A stretch of 5,504 nt of DNA from Phycisphaerae bacterium (GTDB lineage: Bacteria > Planctomycetota > Phycisphaerae > UBA1845), in the NCBI GenBank assembly GCA_029260155.1, contig JAJDDU010000188.1, positions 1-5,504 on the forward strand. Direction: 5' to 3'. Made by a program: the position numbers and the translations under genes. How positions within the stretch are numbered: the stretch's first letter is position 1; every line of letters begins with the position of its first letter. The notes beneath the pieces were generated by a model that had not been told where the DNA came from, ran no database searches, and saw nothing but the letters and a program-made list of their open reading frames with translations. Of the stretch, positions 5,432 through 5,504 are shown one piece after another.

Positions 5432-5504
5432 TAGAGAGTCGACGCGCCTCTTTCGCTGCAAAATGGAACAGGCTGCCTACGCTGGGCCGCGCTGCACTCG
5501 GCGT
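5428..5504 (+). CDS. Start of the next operon gene, probably an ABC transporter component (truncated by window)
   Basis: ATG 5428 overlaps the stop of the receptor gene as ATGA, and AAAGG (5416-5420) stands seven bases upstream, so the start is well supported. Only 25 codons are visible, giving a basic N-terminus (MIESRRASFAAKWNRL, then PTLGRAALG) with one acidic residue. Such a positively charged lead-in is usual for a cytoplasmic N-terminus before a first membrane helix. Operons of NMT1/SsuA-type receptors normally also hold a permease and an ATPase, so a BPD_transp_1 permease is the likeliest identity. This is inferred from position and charge only; no membrane helix or EAA loop is within the window. 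Confidence 0.6.
   Translation, partial: MIESRRASFAAKWNRLPTLGRAALG

Noticed and set aside
1..5504. CRISPR array, tRNA/rRNA genes, insertion sequences
   Set aside because: No regularly spaced direct repeats, no tRNA-like cloverleaf noticed, and no transposase frame or paired terminal inverted repeats were found by eye.

Overview
The window looks like chromosomal DNA from a moderately GC-rich Gram-negative bacterium. The evidence is two lipoproteins with clear signal peptides and lipoboxes, Shine-Dalgarno sites ahead of several genes, GTG/TTG start codons and many short-range operons. A planctomycete or similar lineage would fit the mix of orphan lipoproteins and unrecognised proteins, but nothing here fixes the taxonomy.

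Bases 1-776 (+) carry the C-terminal end of a regulator or antitoxin-like gene, with an ImmA/IrrE-like tail, followed 17 bases later by a complete PIN-domain ribonuclease-like protein. This resembles a type II toxin-antitoxin pair. Bases 777-985 are a convergent intergenic region with a strong intrinsic terminator (921-955) that serves the gene on the opposite strand.

Bases 986-2084 (-) carry a small acidic lipoprotein with a Tyr/Gly-rich tail (986-1642), a 232-base leader/intergenic stretch with an imperfect hairpin, and a 69-residue small beta-rich protein (1875-2084). The small protein's GTG start is set by a good Shine-Dalgarno. A doubtful 63-residue ORF overlaps its start by 4 bases.

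Bases 2085-2391 are the divergent upstream region. From 2392 an apparent operon runs rightward: a 669-residue protein of unknown function (TTG start), an NMT1/SsuA-type substrate-binding lipoprotein (4403-5431) that starts one base after the previous stop, and the first 25 codons of a third gene (5428-5504) that overlaps the lipoprotein stop as ATGA. The third gene is probably a membrane component of the same ABC uptake system, but it is cut by the window edge. The unknown protein, tightly linked to the ABC-type solute receptor, is the most interesting part of the window. The receptor should bind a small solute at the cytoplasmic membrane; the role of the 669-residue protein cannot be read from its sequence.
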